Assembly (NCBI RefSeq): GCF_029891575.1
Contig: NZ_JARZHF010000016.1
Span: forward strand, 1-38,913
Source of the DNA: Salipaludibacillus daqingensis
GTDB taxonomy: Bacteria > Bacillota > Bacilli > Bacillales > Salisediminibacteriaceae
DNA length: 38,913 nt
Reading direction: 5' to 3'
Position 1 is the first letter of the stretch. Every line of letters begins with the position of its first letter. Shown here piece by piece: positions 16,791 through 25,371 of the stretch. The notes below the pieces were generated by a model. It had not been told where the DNA came from. It did no database searches and saw only the letters and a program-made list of their open reading frames with translations. The position numbers were made by a program, and so were the translations under genes.

Positions 16791-18023
16791 ATGAAAACAC
16801 CGGATCAATCTCAACAGTCGTCATATAAAACTCCGATTTATAAAAACCCACAAAATGTCTTAACGTTAATAGGCGTAATACTAGCGCTACTTATTGGCTT
16901 CCTATCCTACCAATATTCAGGAATGCAATTCGTTGTATTATTTATTACTGGTATATTAATTGGTTTTACGTTATTTCATGCTAGATTTGGATTTTCTTCT
17001 GTCTACCGGCAAATCGTTGAAGATGGAAATACAGAAATGCTTCGGGGCCATATGCTCATGCTTGGAGCAGCAGCAACATTATTTGCACCAATTTTTTTCT
17101 TTGAGCTAGGGTTTTTTGGATCTTTTCCTACACCGGCCATGTCGCCGATTACTATTGGACTTATTGTTGGATCGTTTCTTTTTGGATTTGGTATGGAATT
17201 AGGTAGTGGCCTAGCTCCAGCATCTTTATATAAAGCCGAAGGTGGAAGGACAGCAATGATCTTTACGCTGTTAGGATTTACTGGAGGTGCTACATTAGGA
17301 GCAGCACACTTTGGATTTTGGAATGAAACCCTTCCTTCAGCTTCGCCTTTCTCTCTAGCTACCGGTACTCCTTTTGGTTACCCTGGAGCTTGGGTGATGC
17401 AAATCTCTGTCTTTGCTTTAATCGCTATTGGCAGCTATTTGTACAAAAAAAAGAAAAGACCACCTGCACTACCATCTACGCCTTTAGGTACAAATTGGAA
17501 GCAAATCCTTTTTGGTTTCTGGCCTCTATGGGTAGGTGCCTTAACCCTTGCAGCTTTAAATGCCCTCACACTCCTTATTCGTGGAGAACCATGGGTGCTC
17601 ACCGCCGCATTTAGTCTATGGGGCTCAAAAATCGCCATGTTCTTGGGCCTTGATGTTAGTACGTGGGGGTACTTTGGAGCACAAGAAGACCTTCAGTCGC
17701 TTCACTCATCGGTATTTGAGAGTTCTACTAGCGTTCTAAACTTAGGAGTCATCATCGGTACATTTATTACCCTTACTCTAGGTGGTTTGATCCGCTTTGC
17801 TAAAATTTCTTTTCGCATCGGTTTGATTGCACTTATAGGTGGCACATTGATGGGTTACGGGGCTACGCTTTCATTTGGTGCAAACGTTGGTGCTTATTTT
17901 AGTGGCATTGCTTCATTCAGTCTTCACGCATGGATATGGGCAATCTTTGCCATTACTGGTGTTTATGTTGCTTATTACCTCGAGAAAAGATTTGATTTTA
18001 GACGTGTTCAATCAAAAAATTAA
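16791..18023 (+). CDS. YeeE/YedE family membrane transporter without cysteines
   Basis: A 410-aa polytopic membrane protein with about nine to ten helices. The two family repeats are recognisable: GFGMELGSGLAPASLYKAEG (132-151) and GYGATLSFGANVGAYFSG (355-372). In thiosulfate importers of this family (TsuA type) each repeat has a conserved cysteine (GGC / RGC) that hands the substrate across the membrane. Here those positions are L141 and A364, and the whole protein contains no cysteine. Thiosulfate relay is therefore unlikely and the substrate is open. It is the only long plus-strand gene in the island, divergent from ccm and convergent with nrfA. AAAGGAG precedes the ATG at good spacing. 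Confidence 0.8.
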   Translation: MKTPDQSQQSSYKTPIYKNPQNVLTLIGVILALLIGFLSYQYSGMQFVVLFITGILIGFTLFHARFGFSSVYRQIVEDGNTEMLRGHMLMLGAAATLFAPIFFFELGFFGSFPTPAMSPITIGLIVGSFLFGFGMELGSGLAPASLYKAEGGRTAMIFTLLGFTGGATLGAAHFGFWNETLPSASPFSLATGTPFGYPGAWVMQISVFALIAIGSYLYKKKKRPPALPSTPLGTNWKQILFGFWPLWVGALTLAALNALTLLIRGEPWVLTAAFSLWGSKIAMFLGLDVSTWGYFGAQEDLQSLHSSVFESSTSVLNLGVIIGTFITLTLGGLIRFAKISFRIGLIALIGGTLMGYGATLSFGANVGAYFSGIASFSLHAWIWAIFAITGVYVAYYLEKRFDFRRVQSKN

Positions 18024-18055
18024 TATCTATGTTCTTTATAAGGAAATAAGATAAA

Positions 18056-18091
18056 AGAAGAACAGCTTTGTGTGATAAAAGCTGTTCTTCT
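18056..18091. terminator. Bidirectional terminator between yeeE-like gene and nrfA
   Basis: A perfect 14-bp stem AGAAGAACAGCTTT / AAAGCTGTTCTTCT with an 8-base loop. It is followed by GTTTTTCTC on the plus strand and TTTTAT on the minus strand. It lies between the convergent yeeE-like gene and nrfA and can serve both. Confidence 0.9.
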
Positions 18092-18099
18092 GTTTTTCT

Positions 18100-19551
18100 C
18101 TACTCTTCCAATTCTAGTACGTTAGGAAAATAATCATTCGTTGCATGTGTATGTTTCAAATAAGGGTCCTCTTCTTTATAAACGGTTTCAATGATATTTT
18201 CCATTTCTTCTTCCAACTCGTCAAAGTCGATTTCCAATTTTGTTAACTCTTCAATAGCAATTCGAATAGCTTGATTGGAAGCATCTGAAGATGTACGCAT
18301 CGAATCCATCCCCCCTTGTGGGTTATGGAAACCATCGGAGTTTTCAGCAGCAATAATATCCCAGAACCATTGTCCTTTTCGGATATACCACTGTGCTTCT
18401 TCAATTCGGTCTTCAGGTGCGCCCGCAGTAATCATCCGGTTCACATAATAGTGCGCACGGACAGAATGTTCTTGTGTTTCGTGCATCGCATCCAGGTGGC
18501 TTTCTTGAATGTTTTCTACTCGGTCAACTAACTCTGATTCTGATTTATCCGAGTGACACGTGCGGCACGTTTGCTCCACGTTGTCCATCGGTGATCCCCA
18601 GTGGTGAGAAGTAATTTTTTTCGCTCCATCCACTCTTTCGTAAGGCATATGACAATCGGAACAAGATACGCCCGCTTCCCCGTGTGGGCCATAGCTCCAT
18701 TGTTCAAACTCAGGATGTTGAGCTTTCAGCATAGGTGCCCCTGAAATGCTGTGAATCCAGTCATAATCAAATCCTTGCTCTATTGCTTGGTTTTCTTTGT
18801 ACTCAAACATATCTTCTGGTTTTAAGCCATTATCCCATGGGAAAGTAACCTTTTTATTTTCTGGTTCGAAGTAATATTCTACGTGACACTGTGCACATAC
18901 GTAAGAACGCATATCATTTTTACTAGCTTCTGTCACATCAATTCCTCGACGCTCCATTGCATTCGTAAACGATGGTCGAGTAATCCGCAATTCCATCGTC
19001 ACAGGATCATGACAATCGGAACAACCAATAGCCAAATGGCCGCTTGCACCTAACTCATCTACTTCATGCCCTTCGCCGTAAGCCATCGTCCTTGGAACAA
19101 TCTCATCTTCAAAACTAGCACCCCAATAATCATCGCCCATTTCATCGATTAACGCAGGTACAGCAGTACTTTTACAAGTCATACAAGAACCGATGGAATC
19201 TTCATTCGTTCGAACGATATTAATCACATCTTCAATCGCATACGTGTGTCCTCGTGTTAAATTGTATTCCAAACTAAAACCATAATTAAGAAATAATATT
19301 GGCAAATTTGGCTCAATTTCCTCCACAAACTTCGACGTGTTTTCGTCTTCCGGACTCATGTTTTTCAAGTAACTTTCGTACTGCAAAGGAAACTCTTCTT
19401 TAAAAGCAGTGTTTAATATTTCATCCGGAGACAAGCCTGTTGTTTTATCTTCTTCTTCCGATGCATCTGAGCTAGCACAAGCTGAGATAATTGCCAGACT
19501 CAATAACATAGAAATAAATACTCCGAACTTTTTCTTTCTTGAAAAGCCCAT
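18100..19551 (-). CDS. nrfA: Cytochrome c nitrite reductase NrfA (ammonia-forming)
   Basis: A pentaheme enzyme that reduces nitrite to ammonium with six electrons outside the membrane. Counting from the GTG at 19560, the active-site heme motif CMTCK is at 126-130. Four CxxCH motifs follow at 180-184 (CSDCH), 222-226 (CAQCH), 300-304 (CSDCH) and 332-336 (CRTCH). The catalytic histidine is in KAQHPEFE. A lipobox LAIISAC with Cys28 makes it a lipoprotein, as expected where there is no periplasm. ATG 19551 after GAGGGTG is preferred; GTG 19560 is possible. It follows nrfH by about 24 bp. The CxxCK site needs a suitable heme lyase, and CcmF in this island is the obvious candidate. Confidence 0.97.
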   Translation of the reverse strand: MGFSRKKKFGVFISMLLSLAIISACASSDASEEEDKTTGLSPDEILNTAFKEEFPLQYESYLKNMSPEDENTSKFVEEIEPNLPILFLNYGFSLEYNLTRGHTYAIEDVINIVRTNEDSIGSCMTCKSTAVPALIDEMGDDYWGASFEDEIVPRTMAYGEGHEVDELGASGHLAIGCSDCHDPVTMELRITRPSFTNAMERRGIDVTEASKNDMRSYVCAQCHVEYYFEPENKKVTFPWDNGLKPEDMFEYKENQAIEQGFDYDWIHSISGAPMLKAQHPEFEQWSYGPHGEAGVSCSDCHMPYERVDGAKKITSHHWGSPMDNVEQTCRTCHSDKSESELVDRVENIQESHLDAMHETQEHSVRAHYYVNRMITAGAPEDRIEEAQWYIRKGQWFWDIIAAENSDGFHNPQGGMDSMRTSSDASNQAIRIAIEELTKLEIDFDELEEEMENIIETVYKEEDPYLKHTHATNDYFPNVLELEE

Positions 19552-19575
19552 CTTCTTCACCCTCTCTTCCCCCCA

Positions 19576-20085
19576 TTAACTTTTTGCATCATATTCTCCG
19601 GGTTCGAACCATTCCGCTGGTTTATAACCAGCACTTCCATGAGGAACTTGTCTGTGACAATCGATACAACCACCGTCTTTGATATCATGATAGTCAACAT
19701 TTGTCATACTCGTCTCGTGACAACTAATACAATTTGCTTCGATGACTTCTTGAGAAGCTTCTGTCGCGTGAATCACATCAGGTACATTTTTCGAACCTAA
19801 TGTATTCATATAAATGTCATGACTACCAGCTTTTGCTTTAAAAATAATTTTTGATGTCAAGCTATCTTGTGGCGCATGACAATCGTTACAGGCCAATGTT
19901 GCATGACTGGATTCTGTATACGATTGATAGACGTCATCCATGATATGACATGTAGAACAAAACTCGGCTGAATCTGTTGCCTTCATTGCCCCTGAACTTC
20001 CTGCAAGCAGGGCAATGCCTATAAAGACTCCTGTTAATACAAACAATAACGCTCGTTTATCAAGTTTCTCTCTCAGCTTTGCCAA
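19576..20085 (-). CDS. nrfH: Tetraheme quinol dehydrogenase NrfH
   Basis: A 169-aa NapC/NirT-family protein with one N-terminal membrane anchor (about 12-32). It has four heme motifs: CSTCH 43-47, CNDCH 66-70, CISCH 119-123 and CIDCH 140-144. M49 directly after the first motif matches the unusual CxxCHxM heme 1 ligand of NrfH. It takes electrons from menaquinol and passes them to NrfA. The start codon is TTG at 20085, supported by AAGGGGTGAGGGGG just upstream and by the family N-terminus. It is the first gene of the nrfHA operon, under an FNR-type promoter. Confidence 0.95.
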   Translation of the reverse strand: MAKLREKLDKRALLFVLTGVFIGIALLAGSSGAMKATDSAEFCSTCHIMDDVYQSYTESSHATLACNDCHAPQDSLTSKIIFKAKAGSHDIYMNTLGSKNVPDVIHATEASQEVIEANCISCHETSMTNVDYHDIKDGGCIDCHRQVPHGSAGYKPAEWFEPGEYDAKS

Positions 20086-20128
20086 ACCCCCTCACCCCTT
20101 TCCATATAATAGAGTCTCCCTCACTCTC

Positions 20129-20171
20129 ATTGTATGGAAGCCGTTTGCCTACCAACGTGATGTGTATCACA
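20129..20171 (-). promoter_or_regulatory. FNR/CRP-type site and promoter of nrfHA
   Basis: CGTGATGTGTATCACA at 20156-20171 matches TGTGA-N6-TCACA with one mismatch. On the minus strand TACAAT (20129-20134) fits a -10. With a start near 20122 the dyad is centred at -41.5, the exact class II activator position. The leader before the TTG start of nrfH is about 37 nt. Together with the ccm site this indicates shared anaerobic control. Confidence 0.75.
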
Positions 20172-20209
20172 ATAAATATGAAGAAACTATGAACTTATTT
20201 GTTTCGTAA

Positions 20210-20290
20210 ATATGCACAATTGTAAAAAATTGTACATATTTCATTGCAAGATTAATTTATCCCTATTTCGCTAGTTTAATTGTCAATTAA
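20210..20290. promoter_or_regulatory. Upstream dyads in the nrfHA promoter region
   Basis: A 30-bp inverted repeat at 20210-20239 has 12-bp arms ATATGCACAATT / AATTGTACATAT (11 of 12 pair) around six bases. Its centre is 61 bp upstream of the FNR-like site. A second dyad TTAATTG-T-CAATTAA lies at 20276-20290. Both fall in the otherwise gene-free stretch 20172-20525 and look like operators for another regulator; I cannot name it. The rest of that stretch is AT-rich with nothing evident. Confidence 0.45.
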
Positions 20291-20525
20291 TCTATCAATG
20301 GCAAAAATGTGAAACTTTATTTTAAATAACGATTTAATTCACGTATTTTATATGTAAAAACTTATGCCCATATTCTAACTTCGGGTCTACCCTGGAAATA
20401 ATTAGTAACGTTAGACGTTTCTACTCGCTTTCTTACAGATCTCCCTTGGCTCGTTCTTCCGCGATATATATAATTCCTATGACAATCAAAATAGTTCAGG
20501 CTTCTTATTTATTCAAAAATGTCAT

Positions 20526-20554
20526 AAAAAAAGAGATGGAGATAAGATCTCCAC
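20526..20554 (-). terminator. Terminator of the opp operon
   Basis: Stem TGGAGAT / ATCTCCA with a three-base loop, followed on the minus strand by CTCTTTTTTT. It begins about 12 bp after the oppC stop codon. Confidence 0.85.
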
Positions 20555-20565
20555 CTCAAACATAA

Positions 20566-21468
20566 CTATTTTAATGATTTAGGGTTAAAGGCATCTTTAA
20601 TACCTTCCCCAATGAAGTTAATCGAAAGAATTGTAAATGTAATCGCTAATGCAGGTGGTATCCAGATCCACCACTGCGTTCGAATAACATTGGGATTCCT
20701 TGCTTCACTCATCATATTACCCCAACTTGGTGTTCCACTAGGAACTCCAAAACCTATAAAGCTTAACGCCGTTTCTATAACAATCATTACCGCAAGTAAC
20801 AATGTTGCTTGTACGATAATCGTCGTCATAACGTTGGGCAATAAATGCTTTCTGATGACTTTGAATGGTGTTCCACCAATCGAAACAGCCGCCATGACAT
20901 ATTCATTCTCTTTTTCTGCAAGGGTTTTACTACGCACAACACGAGCAGCGCCTGTCCATGAGAGTATACTGATAACGACTATCAATGCCCCGATTCCAGC
21001 TTCTCTAAAAATAGACGCTAACACAATGATAAATACAAGAAATGGAAAGTTCATCACAAAGTCCGTAAAACGCATGAGAACCGCGTCTACCCAACCACCA
21101 TAAAAACCAGAGATAGATCCAATAACGATGGCAATTCCTACAACAGCAAACATACATATAAACCCTATTGTTAAAGATGTTCTTGCTCCATATAGAAGCA
21201 ATGTTAAAATATCTCTTCCTGCATTGTCAGTTCCAAGCAGGTACCCGTCCCCAGGTGGATTATTACGATTCATAATATCCACAAAGTTCGGATCGTACGG
21301 TGCAATAAACGGTGCAAGATACGCAAGAACCGTAACAAGGATAAGAAAGGAAAGGCTAATAATAGCCAGTTTATTTTTAAGTAATTTCCTCCTTGCTATC
21401 GACCAGGGGGACTGTTTTTTTGCTTTTTTTTCAAGTTTTTCTATTGTTTTATCATCTAATGATGCCAT
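20566..21468 (-). CDS. oppC: Oligopeptide ABC transporter permease OppC
   Basis: A 300-aa permease of the OppC/DppC family. A cytoplasmic N-terminal helix precedes the first membrane segment (about 33-53), with five more helices after it. The family start LLGTDNAGRDILTLLLYGAR is present, as is the EAA-type loop seen as VMAAVSIGGTPFKVIRKHLLPN. It pairs with OppB to form the channel powered by OppD and OppF. AGGGGGG precedes the ATG, which lies 16 bp after oppB. It is the last gene of a five-gene operon. Confidence 0.92.
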   Translation of the reverse strand: MASLDDKTIEKLEKKAKKQSPWSIARRKLLKNKLAIISLSFLILVTVLAYLAPFIAPYDPNFVDIMNRNNPPGDGYLLGTDNAGRDILTLLLYGARTSLTIGFICMFAVVGIAIVIGSISGFYGGWVDAVLMRFTDFVMNFPFLVFIIVLASIFREAGIGALIVVISILSWTGAARVVRSKTLAEKENEYVMAAVSIGGTPFKVIRKHLLPNVMTTIIVQATLLLAVMIVIETALSFIGFGVPSGTPSWGNMMSEARNPNVIRTQWWIWIPPALAITFTILSINFIGEGIKDAFNPKSLK

Positions 21469-21484
21469 AAGCTTCAGTTCCCCC

Positions 21485-22450
21485 CTATTCTACCCTGATC
21501 CTTGGATCAATGACGCCGTAAAGTAAATCGGCTAATAAATTACCGACTAGAGTTGCGATAGACAGCATTAAAGTTATTGCTATGACAACCGCAGAGTCTC
21601 GTCGTTCAATCGATGAGATTAGCAATTCTCCAATTCCCCGGTAAGAGAAAACCGTTTCCACGATAACCGCCCCACCGATAATACTCGCGATATCGAAACC
21701 AAAAAGCGTTACGATTGGAATGATCGAATTACGAAGAATGTGCTTATTGTAGATCTCGTTTTCTGGCGTTCCTTTTGCTCTCGCTGTGCGCACATAATCC
21801 TTCTGCGAACTCTCAATAATATCGTTACGCAAGAATTGCGTATAGCTTGCAGTTGTTAACGCCCCGAGCACGAGCGCAGGTAGGAATGTATGATGAAGTT
21901 TACTAATCCAAAAATCCAACGTACCTGGCGTCACCCCCGACCCTACACTTCCTGAGGACGGAAATAGACCAAATTGGAATGAAAAGATAAAAATAGCAAA
22001 CAATGCAGCAACAAAACTTGGAATTGCCAGCATTAAATAGTTTATCCCTTGAATACTATAATCTCCAATAGTATAAGGATGTCTTCCGGCATATCGTCCC
22101 ATAATGAATGCAAGAACATACGTAATAATTAGTGACATGACTGACAACAGTATCGTATTGGGCAGTCGTTCACCTATTAAGTCTGTTACACCCATTTTGT
22201 GCACAGTTGATCGCCCGAAATCCCATTGAACAACGCCGGCCATCCATCGGCCGTATTGGACATGCACTGGATCATTTAATCCGAGCTGCTCCCGCATTTC
22301 TTCAATGTATTCAGGGTTTGCATTTTGAGGATCAATTTGTCCGGAAAGAGCATCCCCTGGCATAGCTAATGCCAGGGCGAATACTACTACGGAGATCATG
22401 ATCAGTATAGGAAACATGATGAGGATTCTTCTCAGTGAGTACAGTAACAT
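21485..22450 (-). CDS. oppB: Oligopeptide ABC transporter permease OppB
   Basis: A 321-aa permease beginning MLLYSLRRILIMFP, the typical OppB/DppB N-terminal helix. It has the motif LGLNDPVHVQYGRWM after the first helix and the EAA loop VRTARAKGTPENEIYNKHIL. Six membrane helices are predicted. I prefer ATG 22450; ATG 22456 is two codons upstream but sits too close to GGAG. It is the first permease gene, 63 bp after oppA. Confidence 0.92.
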   Translation of the reverse strand: MLLYSLRRILIMFPILIMISVVVFALALAMPGDALSGQIDPQNANPEYIEEMREQLGLNDPVHVQYGRWMAGVVQWDFGRSTVHKMGVTDLIGERLPNTILLSVMSLIITYVLAFIMGRYAGRHPYTIGDYSIQGINYLMLAIPSFVAALFAIFIFSFQFGLFPSSGSVGSGVTPGTLDFWISKLHHTFLPALVLGALTTASYTQFLRNDIIESSQKDYVRTARAKGTPENEIYNKHILRNSIIPIVTLFGFDIASIIGGAVIVETVFSYRGIGELLISSIERRDSAVVIAITLMLSIATLVGNLLADLLYGVIDPRIRVE

Positions 22451-22519
22451 GATCATTTCTCCTTGCTAGGTAGATGTTAATGCTAACTTTCCGTTGAACA
22501 TAACCTGTTCAATAAAGTT

Positions 22520-24313
22520 TTACTGTTCGCGATACCATTTGTGAGGTTCAAACGTTGCGTCACGAGCTCCTGCTTGAACGCCGCCAACATCGTGTGTAAT
22601 CGCATAAATATTAACTGGAGAGTTCAATGGGATCAAAGGAAGCTCTTCGTTAACAAGTTGGTGCCACTGTTGATATACTTCAGCGCGGTAATCAATATCA
22701 AACGCTTCTTCACTTAGTCCTTCAAGGATAAGCTCTTCAGACTCATCGTTAGACCAACGAGTAAAGTTCCAGAAGTCATTCTTTCTCCATAAACCACTTG
22801 GATCAGGGTCTGCTGCAAGTCCCCAAGCACCCATGAATAGATCAATGTCTGGATCGTCTTCTTCAACTAAGTCATAGAATAAGTTGAAGTCATAAAGCTG
22901 ACCGTCCATTAATTCTGCATTAATACCTACATCTTGGAAGTTTTGCAAGATGTATGATGCACGTGGTTCTGCAATATCAGCAGGTACATCCATTGCAAAG
23001 AAGTTCACTTGGAACTCTTCTCCGTCTGGCGTTTCTACAAATCCGTCACCAGTTACATCTTCGTAACCAGCTTCAGCAAGAAGTTCCATCGCACGATCTG
23101 GATCGTACTCATACTGATTTAATGTAGACTCATCAGGATAAGCCCAGCTGATTACTGATTCTGGAGCATTAATCACTGTTCCGTAACCTTCACCGAAAGA
23201 ATCAATGATTCCTTGGCGGTCAATAGAGTGAGCGAATGCATGACGAAGTTCTTTACTGTGGAACTTCTCATTATCCATGACTACTTCTTCGCCATCCCAT
23301 GTTCCAAGTTTAAAACCGATATAGCTATAAGAAAGTGCTTCTACTTCTTCTAAGTTTACTTGGTCATTACCTTCAAGCTGTGATGCTTGACCAGGCGTCA
23401 ATTCAATAATATCAACTTCACCTTGTGCTGCAAGTTCACCAGCTTGTGATCCATCAATAATACGATATTCTACTCCATCAAGGTTCGGAGCACCTTGCCA
23501 GTAGTCTGCAAATGCAGTGTATTCAATTAATTCCCCTGGTACAATGTTTGATACTTCAAAAGCACCAAGGCCTACAGGGTTTTGTCTGATTTCTTCAGAA
23601 TCTTCCATTTCCGTTACTTCTAAATGCTCAAGGTGAGCTTTCGGCATTGGATACGTCCAAAGGTTTTCAAGGTTATTAGCCATTGCTTCGTTAAATGTTA
23701 CTTCTAATGTATGATCATCAACTACTTCTACACCTTCAAGAGAGTCAGCATCTCCATCACGATACTCTTGGAAACCTACGATTCTATCAACGTTAGAAAG
23801 ACGAGGTCCATCATAATCAGGATGTGCAATTGTCTCATAAGAGAATTCGAAATCTGCTGCAGTCATTTCTTCCCCGTTATGCCACATAACACCCTCTTCA
23901 AGGTGGAACGTTACAGTAAGGTTATCATCAGACCATTCCCAATCGTGCGCTAGGTTTGGTTCTGGTAAAAAGTCCGTTTCAGAGTTCATAACATAAAGGC
24001 CGTCACCATTAAATAGGCTAAGTGCTAAACTATCATCCACACCGCCATAGAAAGACCAATCTAACACACCAGCAAATGGTGCTGTATAACCGTAAGTGAC
24101 CGTTCCACCTTGTGGAGCATCTCCTTCAGCCATGTCATCTTCATTGTTGTTATTATCTTCATTTCCAGCGTTTTCATCGTTATTGTTTACGTTTTCTGTG
24201 TCATTTCCAGGATCTACATCGTTGTTATTGTTGTCATTCCCGTCATTTCCACCACAGGCTGCAACAACCATTGAAGTCGTTAGAAGCACAGAAAGTAATA
24301 GTGATTTCTTCAT
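22520..24313 (-). CDS. oppA: Oligopeptide-binding lipoprotein OppA/DppE type
   Basis: A 597-aa extracellular solute-binding protein (SBP family 5). The lipobox VVAACG puts the lipid-anchored cysteine at residue 20. A long linker of about 45 residues rich in Asn, Asp, Glu and Gly follows, then the binding domain. The family motif is VTFHLEEGVMWHNGEEMTAA near residues 130-150. It captures peptides for OppBCDF. The position between oppF and oppB is unusual but functional. The acidic, low-complexity linker is longer than in B. subtilis OppA and suits a protein exposed to high salt. Exact substrate (di- or oligopeptide) cannot be read from the sequence. Confidence 0.9.
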   Translation of the reverse strand: MKKSLLLSVLLTTSMVVAACGGNDGNDNNNNDVDPGNDTENVNNNDENAGNEDNNNNEDDMAEGDAPQGGTVTYGYTAPFAGVLDWSFYGGVDDSLALSLFNGDGLYVMNSETDFLPEPNLAHDWEWSDDNLTVTFHLEEGVMWHNGEEMTAADFEFSYETIAHPDYDGPRLSNVDRIVGFQEYRDGDADSLEGVEVVDDHTLEVTFNEAMANNLENLWTYPMPKAHLEHLEVTEMEDSEEIRQNPVGLGAFEVSNIVPGELIEYTAFADYWQGAPNLDGVEYRIIDGSQAGELAAQGEVDIIELTPGQASQLEGNDQVNLEEVEALSYSYIGFKLGTWDGEEVVMDNEKFHSKELRHAFAHSIDRQGIIDSFGEGYGTVINAPESVISWAYPDESTLNQYEYDPDRAMELLAEAGYEDVTGDGFVETPDGEEFQVNFFAMDVPADIAEPRASYILQNFQDVGINAELMDGQLYDFNLFYDLVEEDDPDIDLFMGAWGLAADPDPSGLWRKNDFWNFTRWSNDESEELILEGLSEEAFDIDYRAEVYQQWHQLVNEELPLIPLNSPVNIYAITHDVGGVQAGARDATFEPHKWYREQ

Positions 24314-24381
24314 TCTTGTAATTCCCCCTTATAAATGTTTGGTAGTCTTGCGTATTTTTTTAAAACATCTTTCATAACGGT

Positions 24382-25371
24382 TTACTCATAAAGCAAGCAC
24401 GAAACCCTGTGTTCCTTGTTCACCTCCTTTAAATGAGGTTTTTTCTCGCTACACTCTGGCATAACCTGCGGGCAACGAGGATGGAACGGACAACCTACTG
24501 GAGGATTTTGTGGACTTGGAACATCCCCCGACAAAATAATTCTTTCACTTTTGTTTCTTGGATCAGGTTGCGGGATAGCAGAAATCAATGCTTGCGTGTA
24601 AGGGTGCTTAGGGTTAATGTAAATTTCATCTGCATCTGAAACTTCTACTAAGTTTCCTAAATACATCACACCAATACGATCGCTCATATGCTTAACAACA
24701 CTTAAGTCGTGAGCAATAAATAGTAATGTAAGATCAAATTCAGCTTGTAACTCTTTTAATAAGTTAAGAACTTGTGATTGCACAGATACGTCTAATGCAG
24801 AAACAGGTTCGTCAGCAACAATTAATTTAGGTTTTAAAGCTAAGGCTCGGGCAATACCAATACGTTGACGTTGCCCACCTGAAAATTCATGCGGATACTT
24901 AAAGTAAGCATCTTCTGGTAGTCCAACTCTTAATAATAAGTCCATCACTTCTTGTTTAAGGCTATTTTCACTACCTTTTCCATAATTGACTAACGGTTCA
25001 GATACGATGCTACCAACCATCATCTTCGGATTAAGCGAAGCGTATGGATCTTGAAACACCATCTGAATATCTTGGCGTAAGTCACGTAGTTCAGAACCTC
25101 TTAAATTAGTAATGTCTCTTCCTTCAAAGAAGATTTTACCTTCCGTAGGTTTAAACAAACGAGTGATCGTTCGGCCAGCTGTAGATTTCCCACAACCAGA
25201 CTCTCCAACAAGGCCAAAAGTTTCGCCACGTTTTAATTCAAGAGAGATATTGTCAACTGCTTTCACATCGCCTACTTTTCTACGAAAGAACCCACCTCTT
25301 ACAGGGTAATATTTTTTTAACTCTTCCACTTGGAGAAGGTGTTCTGAGCGGTCTTTTTGTTCTTGAGTCAT
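24382..25371 (-). CDS. oppF: Oligopeptide ABC transporter ATPase OppF
   Basis: A 329-aa ABC ATPase. Walker A is GESGCGKST, the signature FSGGQRQR, and Walker B LIVADEP. The C-terminal oligopeptide-transporter domain carries a cysteine cluster ([16 protein letters not shown]) that can hold an iron-sulfur or metal site. The N-terminal [19 protein letters not shown] is characteristic of OppF rather than OppD. ATG 25371 overlaps the oppD stop by one base (TGATG) after GGAGG, so translation is coupled. Confidence 0.93.
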   Translation of the reverse strand: MTQEQKDRSEHLLQVEELKKYYPVRGGFFRRKVGDVKAVDNISLELKRGETFGLVGESGCGKSTAGRTITRLFKPTEGKIFFEGRDITNLRGSELRDLRQDIQMVFQDPYASLNPKMMVGSIVSEPLVNYGKGSENSLKQEVMDLLLRVGLPEDAYFKYPHEFSGGQRQRIGIARALALKPKLIVADEPVSALDVSVQSQVLNLLKELQAEFDLTLLFIAHDLSVVKHMSDRIGVMYLGNLVEVSDADEIYINPKHPYTQALISAIPQPDPRNKSERIILSGDVPSPQNPPVGCPFHPRCPQVMPECSEKKPHLKEVNKEHRVSCLLYE

